Below, one piece after another: positions 27,324-33,069 of a stretch of DNA of 64,000 nt. Position numbers and translations under genes: made by a program. Positions within the stretch are counted from its first letter, which is position 1; the number at the start of each line of letters is the position of its first letter. Source of the DNA: a virus. Under the pieces are notes generated by a model. It saw nothing but the letters and a program-made list of their open reading frames with translations. It did not search any database and was not told the origin of the DNA. The DNA lies in IMG/VR virus record IMGVR_UViG_3300026382_000002, positions 64,001 through 128,000 of that record, one strand, 5' to 3'.

Positions 27324-27352
27324 ATTATTACATAAAATTAAAACAATGTCAA
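27324..27352 (-). promoter_or_regulatory. Consensus-like promoter between tRNA cluster and candidate small RNA
   Basis: Minus strand TTGACATTGT then TAATAAT with 16-17 bases between. The first ten bases are identical to the promoter at 28156-28184 ahead of the tRNAs, suggesting the same class of strong housekeeping promoter. Confidence 0.5.
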
Positions 27353-27407
27353 CTTGTTTTACAAAAGAAAAAACTCAATACAGTTGGGGAAAGGATAGAG
27401 GAAAGGA

Positions 27408-27480
27408 CCCACGGGTAGGACTCGAACCTACGAAATGCGTGAAAAGGACGCATCCACTTAACCAGCTCTGGCACCGTGGG
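27408..27480 (-). tRNA. tRNA with unusual anticodon loop (possibly Lys UUU)
   Basis: Seven-pair acceptor CCCACGG/CCGTGGG and a good T arm (GTAGG TTCGAGT CCTAC). The anticodon stem is TGCGT/ACGCA with loop CCTTTTC, which places UUU at 34-36 but gives C33 instead of the near-universal U33 and U37 instead of a purine. The D stem is only CCA/TGG. No encoded CCA. It may be decayed or have a non-standard role. Confidence 0.55.
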
Positions 27481-27539
27481 AAAGCGGGAGCCAGCGAATC
27501 CGCAACCCCCGCAGACACTACACAACCACATCATCAGGC

Positions 27540-27613
27540 CCGTCGAGACGGGAGTTGAACCCGCAACCTGCCGATTAAAAATCGGATGCTCTACCTTTTT
27601 GAGCTACTCGACG
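27540..27613 (-). tRNA. tRNA-Lys(UUU)
   Basis: Acceptor CGTCGAG/CTCGACG with G73, D stem GCTC/GAGC, T arm GCGGG TTCAACT CCCGT, anticodon loop TTTTTAA reading UUU. The outer anticodon-stem pair is mismatched. CCA is not encoded. Confidence 0.8.
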
Positions 27614-27620
27614 GATATGG

Positions 27621-27704
27621 TGGAGCGAGGTAGACTCGAACTACCATTCCCGTTAGGGACACGGATTTACAGTCCGCTGCCTTACCAATTCGGCGCATCG
27701 CTCC
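27621..27704 (-). tRNA. tRNA-Tyr(GUA)
   Basis: Acceptor GGAGCGA/TCGCTCC with A73, anticodon loop CTGTAAA on a GCGGA/TCCGT stem (outer pair G-T), long class II variable arm, and T loop TTCGAGT. All features fit bacterial tRNA-Tyr. Confidence 0.85.
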
Positions 27705-27705
27705 A

Positions 27706-27781
27706 TGGCTGGGCGGGCAGGACTCGAACCTACGAATGCCAGAGTCAAAGTCTGGTGCCTTACCAACTTGGCGACCGCCCA
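27706..27781 (-). tRNA. tRNA-Gln(UUG)
   Basis: Acceptor TGGGCGG/CCGCCCA, G73 and an encoded CCA; anticodon stem CCAGA/TCTGG with loop CTTTGAC reading UUG; T arm GTAGG TTCGAGT CCTGC. Confidence 0.85.
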
Positions 27782-27786
27782 ATAAA

Positions 27787-27877
27787 TGGCAGAGGGTGTG
27801 GGATTCGAACCCACGGAACGTTCATCACGTCCAACGGTTTTCAAGACCGTCGCCTTCAACCACTCGGCCAACCCTCT
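27787..27877 (-). tRNA. tRNA-Ser(UGA)
   Basis: Acceptor AGAGGGT/ACCCTCT, G73 and encoded CCA; anticodon stem ACGGT/ACCGT with loop CTTGAAA reading UGA; long variable arm and a Ser-type D arm (GCCGAGTGGTTGAAGGC). Confidence 0.85.
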
Positions 27878-27884
27878 ATTTCGG

Positions 27885-28002
27885 TAACGGCGGGAAGAAT
27901 CGAACTCCCCTGTTCTTGATAAGCCCAAATTCAATAGCGCTTTTACCTAGGATATTGCACGCCTTCGAACTTACCAATACTCCATTACCAACCAGGGCCG
28001 TC
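27885..28002 (-). tRNA. Oversized tRNA-like element, identity unresolved
   Basis: Has an acceptor-like pairing GACGGCC/CGCCGTT (one mismatch), A73 and a T arm (GGGAG TTCGATT CTTCC), but spans about 118 bases. I cannot place a normal anticodon arm. The extra central sequence contains a TATTG/CAATA stem enclosing a second TTCGAA, and an AAGC/GCTT stem with loop containing TTGAA. It is either a degenerate or insertion-bearing tRNA or a tRNA mimic. Confidence 0.4.
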
Positions 28003-28006
28003 ATAA

Positions 28007-28094
28007 TGGCGGTAGAGGTAGGATTCGAACCTACGGAGGCGTTACCCTCGACCGGTTAGCAACCGGCTGCCTTCAACCACTCGACCACTCTACC
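28007..28094 (-). tRNA. tRNA-Ser(GCU)
   Basis: Acceptor GGTAGAG/CTCTACC, G73 and encoded CCA; anticodon stem GCCGG/CCGGT (outer pair G-T) with loop TTGCTAA reading GCU; long variable arm; T loop TTCGAAT. It is the first gene after the strong cluster promoter. The D arm closely matches the other Ser tRNA. Confidence 0.85.
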
Positions 28095-28155
28095 GTACCT
28101 CTCCAAAAGGAGAGTTATGGAAAGAAAATTATTGCTATTGACTTTCAGCAAAGAA

Positions 28156-28184
28156 ATTATACGATATTACGCACACAATGTCAA
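28156..28184 (-). promoter_or_regulatory. Perfect sigma-70 promoter for the tRNA cluster
   Basis: Minus strand has TTGACA (28179-28184), exactly 17 bases, and TATAAT (28156-28161), about 60 bases before the first tRNA. It is the only perfect two-box promoter noticed in the window. The surrounding 150 bases contain no gene. Confidence 0.75.
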
Positions 28185-28245
28185 TAGAGAGAGTTTCTTT
28201 TATTGCTTCTAGTACGAAATGAAAGCAATATAAAAAATTTAATCT

Positions 28246-28278
28246 AAAAAAAAGAGAGAAGTTATTCGACCCCTCTCC
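28246..28278 (-). terminator. Intrinsic terminator of the giant RNA
   Basis: Minus strand GGAGAG, a 14-base loop, CTCTC(T) and eight T, ending in TTAG. A strong intrinsic terminator form that fixes the 3' end of the RNA. Confidence 0.7.
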
Positions 28279-29310
28279 TTTTTTATTTTTTCACAGGCAG
28301 AAAGATAAACCCACCTTGATGGATTTATTTTTCTGCCCCAACTTGACTTACATAGGTGCGCTACTCCTATGCAGTATCAAGCTGAGACGCCCTGGTTCTT
28401 TTCTTATTTTACATCGGAAGAACTTAGGGTCATAAGAATCCGATGAGCAGACTATTTCATTCAGAGGCCGTCTGTTAGGGCTCTGGAATTTTATGCATTC
28501 CTACAATCAGTTCTCTAAGGTGGAACTGATAAGTCCCCCGGCTTTATTCCCGGCGTCAACCCTGTTCCCTTTGAGCCTGCTAAGGCAGGCACCGGACCTG
28601 TTACCAGTCCTGGGCAAGCATCTAGGAAGACATCTGTTTATCCTTTGTAGGTCGGGTGTCACCGCACAAAGGCAGATACCTTCCGCAACCCGCATTTTAT
28701 CGTCTCGGGTCTGACTATCCTGTGTGCGTGAGGCTCGCTTAATGGTCCACAGGCAGACCATAGCGCAGAAAAGCCTCTTACAAAATTCACTTAATGAACT
28801 TTATAAGAAGCTTTTATTGCTTACACAGGAAACCCTGTGCAAGGGACTGATTACTAGTCAGCCCAAGGCGCATTGCGGCTACCATAGAGTTGCCTCTATG
28901 GCGTGCGCCAAACCCCTCTTGGTCGCTCTTAGAGATGAGAACTTACTCCCCGCGACTCTACGAGAACCGTAGTTACTAGCTACGGCGTCTCATCTCCTCA
29001 GGTGCCCCCGCAATCCGTCTTACGACGGCGGAAACGATTGCTAGGCACCCTCTTTCATCACCTGACTCCCTCCAGGTTTCCGCTGTGTGCAGGCTTTCAC
29101 AGCCCTTCCTGCACCTCTCCGCTCTGCACCTGTTAACGAGCTAGTGCGGAGCCTGCCCGACTGGTCTCTCCCAGTTGTCGTTGGATAAGGAGCCCGCTGT
29201 CGCTCTCCTTATCCCTCCGTGCTCATTACGAGACTCGGCCGCTTACCATTACTGGCGCATAGACACCTCACGTACGGATGGGGTCAGTTTAGAGACATGA
29301 CCCAGGTCTT
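28246..29310 (-). ncRNA. Giant structured RNA, GOLLD/ROOL-like
   Basis: A region of about 1.06 kb with roughly balanced base composition inside AT-rich DNA and no credible protein gene. On the minus strand it starts after GATATAAT and ends at a hairpin plus T8. It is packed with hairpins: GGATAAGGAG/CTCCTTATCC (29183-29214), CCATAGAG-GCAA-CTCTATGG and CCGTC-GTAA-GACGG with GNRA loops, CACAGG-GTTT-CCTGTG, GCCTGC-CTTA-GCAGGC, CATAGG/CCTATG and a 3' hairpin at 28296-28337. Size, ornate folding and position next to phage tRNAs match the GOLLD and ROOL giant RNAs, which assemble into RNA multimers. I cannot tell whether it belongs to one of those families or is a new one. Confidence 0.75.
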
Positions 29311-29311
29311 T

Positions 29312-29335
29312 TTGGAATTATATCAAAAGCATCTG
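29312..29335 (-). promoter_or_regulatory. Promoter of the giant RNA
   Basis: Minus strand CTTTTGATATAATTCC, with TATAAT at 29317-29322, directly downstream of the Csx3-like stop codon. Predicted start near 29310. No good -35; extended -10 style. Confidence 0.6.
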
Positions 29336-29339
29336 ACAA

Positions 29340-29591
29340 TTAATGCCAGATTACTTTTACGTATTTGTTTTCTTTTGGGTCAAACATAGATACTGATTTT
29401 GTAATATGTGCCAACTCATGACCAAGTGCTAATGCCATCGGCACAGTTAACCTCCCATTAATTTTCACTTCTTTACCATATAACTTCTCTTTATTATTTC
29501 TAACCCAACTAATTGCTTGCTCTACAAGTTCTTCGTTAGTTTTCCCCTGTGGTAATTCTGTATAAAGAATGTTGTCTTCTAATCTAAACAT
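29340..29591 (-). CDS. Csx3-like ring nuclease, candidate anti-type III CRISPR protein
   Basis: The 83-residue protein aligns by eye with Csx3: a GxxVxINGR strand near residue 45 (Csx3: GVVISGR), a helix ending in ALGHELAH (Csx3: FLAHKYHH), then MFDPKEN (Csx3: VYDPRLG) and a final KVIWH (Csx3: VVQSH). The conserved His and Asp positions are kept, while the residue after DP is Lys rather than Arg. Csx3 degrades cyclic tetra-adenylate, the alarm signal of type III CRISPR systems. In a phage this would switch off that defence. HELAH also resembles an HExxH protease site, but length and flanks favour Csx3. It sits under a TTATATATA promoter with a hairpin leader. Confidence 0.65.
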   Translation of the reverse strand: MFRLEDNILYTELPQGKTNEELVEQAISWVRNNKEKLYGKEVKINGRLTVPMALALGHELAHITKSVSMFDPKENKYVKVIWH

Positions 29592-29625
29592 CTCGTACTC
29601 CTTTTTAATTTTTTTGTTTCCTCTA

Positions 29626-29647
29626 AGAACCCACCGCGGTGGGCTCT
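29626..29647 (-). promoter_or_regulatory. Leader hairpin of the Csx3-like gene
   Basis: Near-perfect palindrome AGAGCCCACC/GGTGGGTTCT in the 5' leader, followed by TAGAGGAA and the AAAAAGGAGTACGAG ribosome site. The same position and flanks hold a related hairpin before the 204-residue gene. Confidence 0.55.
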
Positions 29648-29673
29648 ATAAAGAAAACTGAAGTTCTCTTTCT

Positions 29674-29689
29674 GCTTATATATAACACC
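29674..29689 (-). promoter_or_regulatory. TTATATATAA promoter of the Csx3-like gene
   Basis: Minus strand GGTGTTATATATAAGC, nearly identical to the element at 30571-30583 (GTGTTATATATAAG). Both lie upstream of structured leaders. Probably a -10-like element; polymerase specificity unknown. Confidence 0.5.
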
Positions 29690-29724
29690 ATTTTGCGATT
29701 TTTTTCGTGGTGATATATATAAGC
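29674..29724. repeat. Inverted repeat carrying a promoter motif on both arms
   Basis: Arms GCTTATATATAACACC (29674-29689) and GGTGATATATATAAGC (29709-29724) are complementary apart from one mismatch, separated by 19 T-rich bases. Each arm carries a TATATATAAGC element, pointing in opposite directions. Could be an operator, a two-way promoter or a cruciform. Confidence 0.6.
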
Positions 29725-29751
29725 AAAAAAGAGCAGTTTTTAGTCTTGCTC
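29725..29751 (-). terminator. Terminator after the 204-aa gene
   Basis: Minus strand GAGCA, an 11-base loop, TGCTC and six T. It insulates the 204-residue gene from the Csx3-like gene, so the two have separate transcripts. Confidence 0.6.
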
Positions 29752-29780
29752 GGGACTATTAGAGATTTATATGCAACAGG

Positions 29781-30395
29781 TCAATCCTTTAGGACTTTCC
29801 ATCCATCTGGCCAACGCCAGATATAGTAGGTCACACTGCTCACAGTCCCAGGACTTGGGTGCGTATGGAACACCCATGGTTTTCCTGAATATTTTAGATT
29901 GAATTCACAATCTTCTGGGTGGTTTCTTGTGCCGCAATTCCAGCTCACTGTACACATTCCACCCTCTGATTTACATTCAATATGCGGGTCCCAACCTCCT
30001 GTAACTAAGAGGTCAGGTTCTACGCTCTCTTGCTCGCATGGGTACTTAATGGGTTCAGACGTACCATCATTGTTGTCTTTCACCCATTCTTGGTGTATTT
30101 TTTTTGATACCCACGCAATGTCTATGGTGTCTTGTCCTGCTACAGACATGAAACCATAGAAATTATAATTTTTTCCTAAAAACTCTTGAAAATTTGGCGT
30201 ATAGTTGTGGATATTCCATTTACCATTTTCCACGTCCATTTTTACTTTTTCATACCATCTTAGCGCTTCTTCAGCGCTATTGGCTCTTTTATAAAACACC
30301 ATATAGTCATACAAACCACCACTCCTAGATGTTACCTCTAGGATAGCTATATATAATTTTCCGTTTGTTCTTGAATTAGTAGTTTCTAATAACAT
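29781..30395 (-). CDS. Hypothetical accessory protein, 204 aa
   Basis: Not recognised. The first half is alpha/beta (TNGKLYIAILEVTSR, EEALRWYEKVKMDVENG). The second half has clustered Cys and His (CKSEGGMC, WNCGTRNHPEDC) and ends PWVFHTHPSPGTVSS and a Trp-rich tail. HTHP recalls a JAMM metal site, but the usual Ser-x-x-Asp does not follow. The gene looks less AT-rich than its neighbours, hinting at separate acquisition. Own promoter, structured leader and terminator beside a Csx3-like gene make a counter-defence role plausible. Confidence 0.5.
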   Translation of the reverse strand: MLLETTNSRTNGKLYIAILEVTSRSGGLYDYMVFYKRANSAEEALRWYEKVKMDVENGKWNIHNYTPNFQEFLGKNYNFYGFMSVAGQDTIDIAWVSKKIHQEWVKDNNDGTSEPIKYPCEQESVEPDLLVTGGWDPHIECKSEGGMCTVSWNCGTRNHPEDCEFNLKYSGKPWVFHTHPSPGTVSSVTYYIWRWPDGWKVLKD

Positions 30396-30424
30396 CTCGC
30401 ACTCCTTTTTTTAATTTTTTTATT

Positions 30425-30565
30425 CCTCTAAGAACCCACCTTGATGGACTCTATAGAGGAAGCTCCGTTGGGCATCAGGGTGGAGCAACCCTGCCTGTGG
30501 CTCTACCTCCTTAGAGGGCTATTGATTTACCCCTTTCGGGCACCACAGGTCGCAATAGTCCTCAT
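30425..30565 (-). promoter_or_regulatory. Structured mRNA leader with predicted pseudoknot
   Basis: On the minus strand CTATTG (30553-30558) pairs with CAATAG (30519-30524) and encloses CCTGTGG (30543-30549) and a CCC-GAAA-GGG hairpin (30531-30540). CCTGTGG then pairs outside with CCACAGG (30494-30500), giving an H-type pseudoknot. A CTCTA/TAGAG hairpin lies between. Two more follow: CAGGGT/ACCCTG and a CCTCTA/TAGAGG-capped hairpin at 30425-30460. It could be a metabolite- or protein-sensing leader or a stability element for the 204-residue gene. Confidence 0.6.
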
Positions 30566-30570
30566 TCTAC

Positions 30571-30583
30571 TTATATATAACAC
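30571..30583 (-). promoter_or_regulatory. TTATATATAA promoter of the 204-aa gene
   Basis: Minus strand GTGTTATATATAA followed by GTAGAATGAGG, just before the pseudoknot leader. Same core as 29674-29689. Confidence 0.5.
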
Positions 30584-30674
30584 TAATTACGCTATTTTTC
30601 CACATTTCAAAGCAATATTGTAAAAAACAATACAGTAGATGACTTGAGAAGTTCCACAGAAGAAAAAGATGAGA

Positions 30675-31235
30675 CTATCTATTTTTAATAGCTAACACTT
30701 CTATCATTATTCCAACAACCATTAGCACATTTCTTGCCATTACGGCAAAAACTATATCTTGTGTAAACCAACCAAGCACTGCGCCAGTAGCCAAACCAAA
30801 CAAATTAACCCACGTCTGCGTTTGAGTAAGACTATTTTTTATTTTTTCAATTCGCATAGGCGAAAAACGGCTAAGATACAAACTTTCCATCTTAGCTGAC
30901 TGAGCTCGCAGTAACGCAAAATATGGACCATCAGCTAATAGTTCAAATAATAATAGCCACCTAACATCAATTTCTGCTAATATACTAGTAACAATTACAA
31001 AAAATATATCAAACACTATTAGCATCTTTAATAATTGCACTACCATAAATTGCGTTCTTAACCATTTTTGAGAAAGACCTACAACTGCTACCCATATACC
31101 TATCACACCAAATATTACTGTATCCAAAAGATTGTAATATGTTTTAAATATAGGACCAGATATTGTCCAAGCAAATACCATAATAAGTCCGGCATAGAAT
31201 CTAAGCTTAAATGTGCGTTTTGTGATATTTTCCAT
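30675..31235 (-). CDS. Integral membrane protein, 186 aa
   Basis: About five hydrophobic helices: residues 13-30 (FYAGLIMVFAWTISGPIF), 37-53, 66-86, 91-105 and the C-terminal 145-180. A charged loop (RAQSAKMESLYLSRFSPMRIEKIK) separates the last two. The look is that of half of an MFS-like transporter, but no family signature was found. It is the third gene with a TTATATATA promoter in this island. Superinfection exclusion or anti-defence is possible; unproven. Confidence 0.55.
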   Translation of the reverse strand: MENITKRTFKLRFYAGLIMVFAWTISGPIFKTYYNLLDTVIFGVIGIWVAVVGLSQKWLRTQFMVVQLLKMLIVFDIFFVIVTSILAEIDVRWLLLFELLADGPYFALLRAQSAKMESLYLSRFSPMRIEKIKNSLTQTQTWVNLFGLATGAVLGWFTQDIVFAVMARNVLMVVGIMIEVLAIKNR

Positions 31236-31257
31236 AATATCCCTTTTAAAAAAATCT

Positions 31258-31273
31258 GGCCTATATATAACAA
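31258..31273 (-). promoter_or_regulatory. TTATATATAG promoter of the membrane protein
   Basis: Minus strand TTTTGTTATATATAGGCC, about 25-35 bases before the start at 31235, whose ribosome site is AAAGGGATATT. Confidence 0.45.
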
Positions 31274-31327
31274 AATTTATTTTGGATTTTCGTTTTTGTG
31301 ATTAATGAGACAGAACTATCCCATAGT

Positions 31328-31663
31328 TTATTTTCTTAGTTTTTTTCTCCATTCTTTCACTTTATCATATTGCACGTTTTTATTTTCCAGTTTACCGAGA
31401 AGTTCAAGAAAATTAGCAAACTCTTCTTTGGTGCACTTCTGTCTGGAGGATTTTTTGTATGAATTATGAAACATAGAATGACAACTACTACACAAACAAA
31501 TTCCATTTTCAACATCAAATCTCTCATCAGGAAAATACGATGCACTATTCATATGGTGCACCTGCCTTTCTTTTATAGAACCACAAACCTGACAAACCTT
31601 ATCCCTGCGAATTACTTTAATTCTCCATACCCTATATTCTCTTGTATTTCTCCAATTAGCCAC
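31328..31663 (-). CDS. HNH endonuclease
   Basis: The 111-residue protein has the full HNH zinc-finger nuclease layout: CQVCG near residue 24, the catalytic HHMNSA near 42, N-G-I-CLCSSCHSMFHN near 65-78, and a Lys-rich C-terminus. Such stand-alone HNH proteins in phages may help packaging or be homing-type nucleases. No adjacent terminase or intron is seen, so a homing or accessory role is as likely as packaging. An AAAGGAAGACAG site precedes the ATG. Confidence 0.8.
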   Translation of the reverse strand: MANWRNTREYRVWRIKVIRRDKVCQVCGSIKERQVHHMNSASYFPDERFDVENGICLCSSCHSMFHNSYKKSSRQKCTKEEFANFLELLGKLENKNVQYDKVKEWRKKLRK

Positions 31664-31684
31664 TCTGTCTTCCTTTAAAAATTT

Positions 31685-32215
31685 TTAAGTAGATTTTTTC
31701 CAAAATTTCATTATCTCTATAACGTTGGCAAAGAATACATCTTTATCTTTGTCTTTTATGAATCTTTGAATTTCATTTATTAACGTTTCCACAACGTCAT
31801 TAAGATTATTAGCTTTATTACTTACATCAAATAACTCGGATTTCATTTCACGAAAAGAAGCGTTGTATTCTCTGATAGTTTGCTTATGTTTTTTATTTTC
31901 CTCTGAAAGTTTTTCTATTTCAGATTTTAATTGTTCATTCTCTTCAATTAAAGCTTCTATTTTACTTTTCAGCTCAGAAACATCCTCTTCTGTTTCTTGA
32001 GGTTTTTTTACAGACTTGATTGCATCGAGATAAACTTGATTGTCTTTTTTACATTTCTTTAACTCTTCCTCAAGTTCTTTTATTTTTTCTTTACACTTCT
32101 TGTCATCGCCGCATTCGTTCAAATATTTTTTTTCTACTATAGACAACCTAGCTTCTAACACTTCTTTCTCTGATTTACATTTTTCGTACAATTCCTCATA
32201 ATTTATTTTAGCCAT
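31685..32215 (-). CDS. Coiled-coil protein, 176 aa
   Basis: Almost entirely Lys/Glu-rich heptad-like sequence (ESEKEVLEARL-type repeats through residue 130), with two Cys near residues 35-42 and again at KKCK. Then a short globular end (DVFFANVIEIMKFWKK). No catalytic features. Could be a structural spacer, tail or scaffold coiled coil, or a host-interaction factor. Confidence 0.55.
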   Translation of the reverse strand: MAKINYEELYEKCKSEKEVLEARLSIVEKKYLNECGDDKKCKEKIKELEEELKKCKKDNQVYLDAIKSVKKPQETEEDVSELKSKIEALIEENEQLKSEIEKLSEENKKHKQTIREYNASFREMKSELFDVSNKANNLNDVVETLINEIQRFIKDKDKDVFFANVIEIMKFWKKST

Positions 32216-32223
32216 CTACTGCC

Positions 32224-32418
32224 TTAATGAAATATTACATATGTTATTATTAGTATTGCCCAGGTTACTAATGTAAAAAATAAAGTTAAAATAGGTAGCG
32301 GAGGACCCCATCCACCGCTTTCGCAATCTTTAAACACCATACAAAGAACTGGCATAGCCAATAAACCTAGAAATATAAGAACACCCCCGAGGGTGAAATG
32401 AATTGTAAACTCCATCAC
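32224..32418 (-). CDS. Small membrane protein, 64 aa
   Basis: Two hydrophobic segments (FTLGGVLIFLGLLAMPVLCM and PILTLFFTLVTWAILIITYV) joined by CESGGWGPP. The size and topology fit a class II holin, but no endolysin gene is seen nearby, so the role is open. Confidence 0.55.
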   Translation of the reverse strand: MMEFTIHFTLGGVLIFLGLLAMPVLCMVFKDCESGGWGPPLPILTLFFTLVTWAILIITYVIFH

Positions 32419-32434
32419 AGATGCCTTTAAACGA

Positions 32435-32767
32435 TTAATTTTTTTGCGAGTTTAAAATTTTCTCAACTGCTTTCTTATTTTTTTCATAAGAAGCATCGCT
32501 CCAGCCGGCAAAAGGATTATACGCATTTTGCTTTTTTGCATGTTTTGCAGCGGCATGTGCAGCTCTATTTCTTTGTATTTCCATTACATATAGAGCAGTC
32601 GGGTCACTAATGCCAGATATTTGTCCTAACAATGGATGATGTATTCTATACTCTCTTCCCGCTTTAATTTTTTTATCCATAGAATCGGCATCAGCAGCAT
32701 ATATTACAGAATCATATTTATGTCCAGCATCAGTAATAGCAAACCCTATTTTTTCTAAGGCTTTCAT
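32435..32767 (-). CDS. Small basic protein with MKAL-type N-terminus
   Basis: Begins MKALEKIGFAITDAG, a divergent member of the tagged set, and continues as a basic Ala/His-rich protein (RNRAAHAAAKHAKKQNAY). It lacks the glycine-zipper helix of the others. Packaging into the head is inferred only from the tag. Confidence 0.5.
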   Translation of the reverse strand: MKALEKIGFAITDAGHKYDSVIYAADADSMDKKIKAGREYRIHHPLLGQISGISDPTALYVMEIQRNRAAHAAAKHAKKQNAYNPFAGWSDASYEKNKKAVEKILNSQKN

Positions 32768-32783
32768 TTTATATCCTTTTTAA

Positions 32784-33059
32784 TTATATTTTTTTAACAT
32801 TTTGCCAGAAGAATCTTTTAGCTTCAGCAAAACATTCGCTATCCTCATCAAGAATAACTTCAGATATTATTATACAAAAATCATCGATATTCTCCAAAGC
32901 ATTATTTATGTTTGGCAATTGTTGATAATTATCCGGATACTTTACAACCGGACATCCATTATAGAGCGCCAACGCTTTATAAGCACATTCTGGATTTTTA
33001 ATATAAATTTGCATAAGTTCGTCAATAATAATTCCTTTTTGATTTAAAAGTTTGTTCAT
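32784..33059 (-). CDS. Hypothetical protein, 91 aa
   Basis: Not recognised. Acidic helical protein (NINNALENIDDFCIIISEVILDED) with three scattered Cys. An AGGAGGTAAGAG site precedes the ATG, the closest match to the full anti-ribosomal consensus in this stretch. It follows the large fibre gene closely and may be its chaperone (inference). Confidence 0.45.
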   Translation of the reverse strand: MNKLLNQKGIIIDELMQIYIKNPECAYKALALYNGCPVVKYPDNYQQLPNINNALENIDDFCIIISEVILDEDSECFAEAKRFFWQNVKKI

Positions 33060-33069
33060 CTCTTACCTC

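Noticed and set aside
27262-28059. Open frames on the plus strand across the tRNA cluster, one with an AGGAG-like site
   Set aside because: They run antisense through clear tRNA genes and encode low-complexity reversed tRNA sequence; the AGGAG is the complement of a CU-rich tract.
28493-28972. Open frames inside the giant RNA region
   Set aside because: No ribosome sites, not co-extensive with the GC-rich region, and the sequence is dominated by hairpins on the minus strand.
28246-29310. Group I or II intron, or ribosomal RNA
   Set aside because: No maturase or homing gene, no split host gene, no recognisable domain V hairpin, and no rRNA signature.
29340-29591. HExxH zinc protease (HELAH)
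   Set aside because: Too short, lacks a third ligand, and the flanking GR, DP and terminal His fit Csx3 better.
29781-30395. JAMM metalloprotease from HTHP
   Set aside because: The Ser-x-x-Asp and upstream Glu of the JAMM motif are missing.
30494-30558. HDV-like self-cleaving ribozyme in the pseudoknot leader
   Set aside because: The order of helices resembles HDV, but there is no cytosine in the junction where the catalytic C must lie and the P3-like loop is a GAAA tetraloop.
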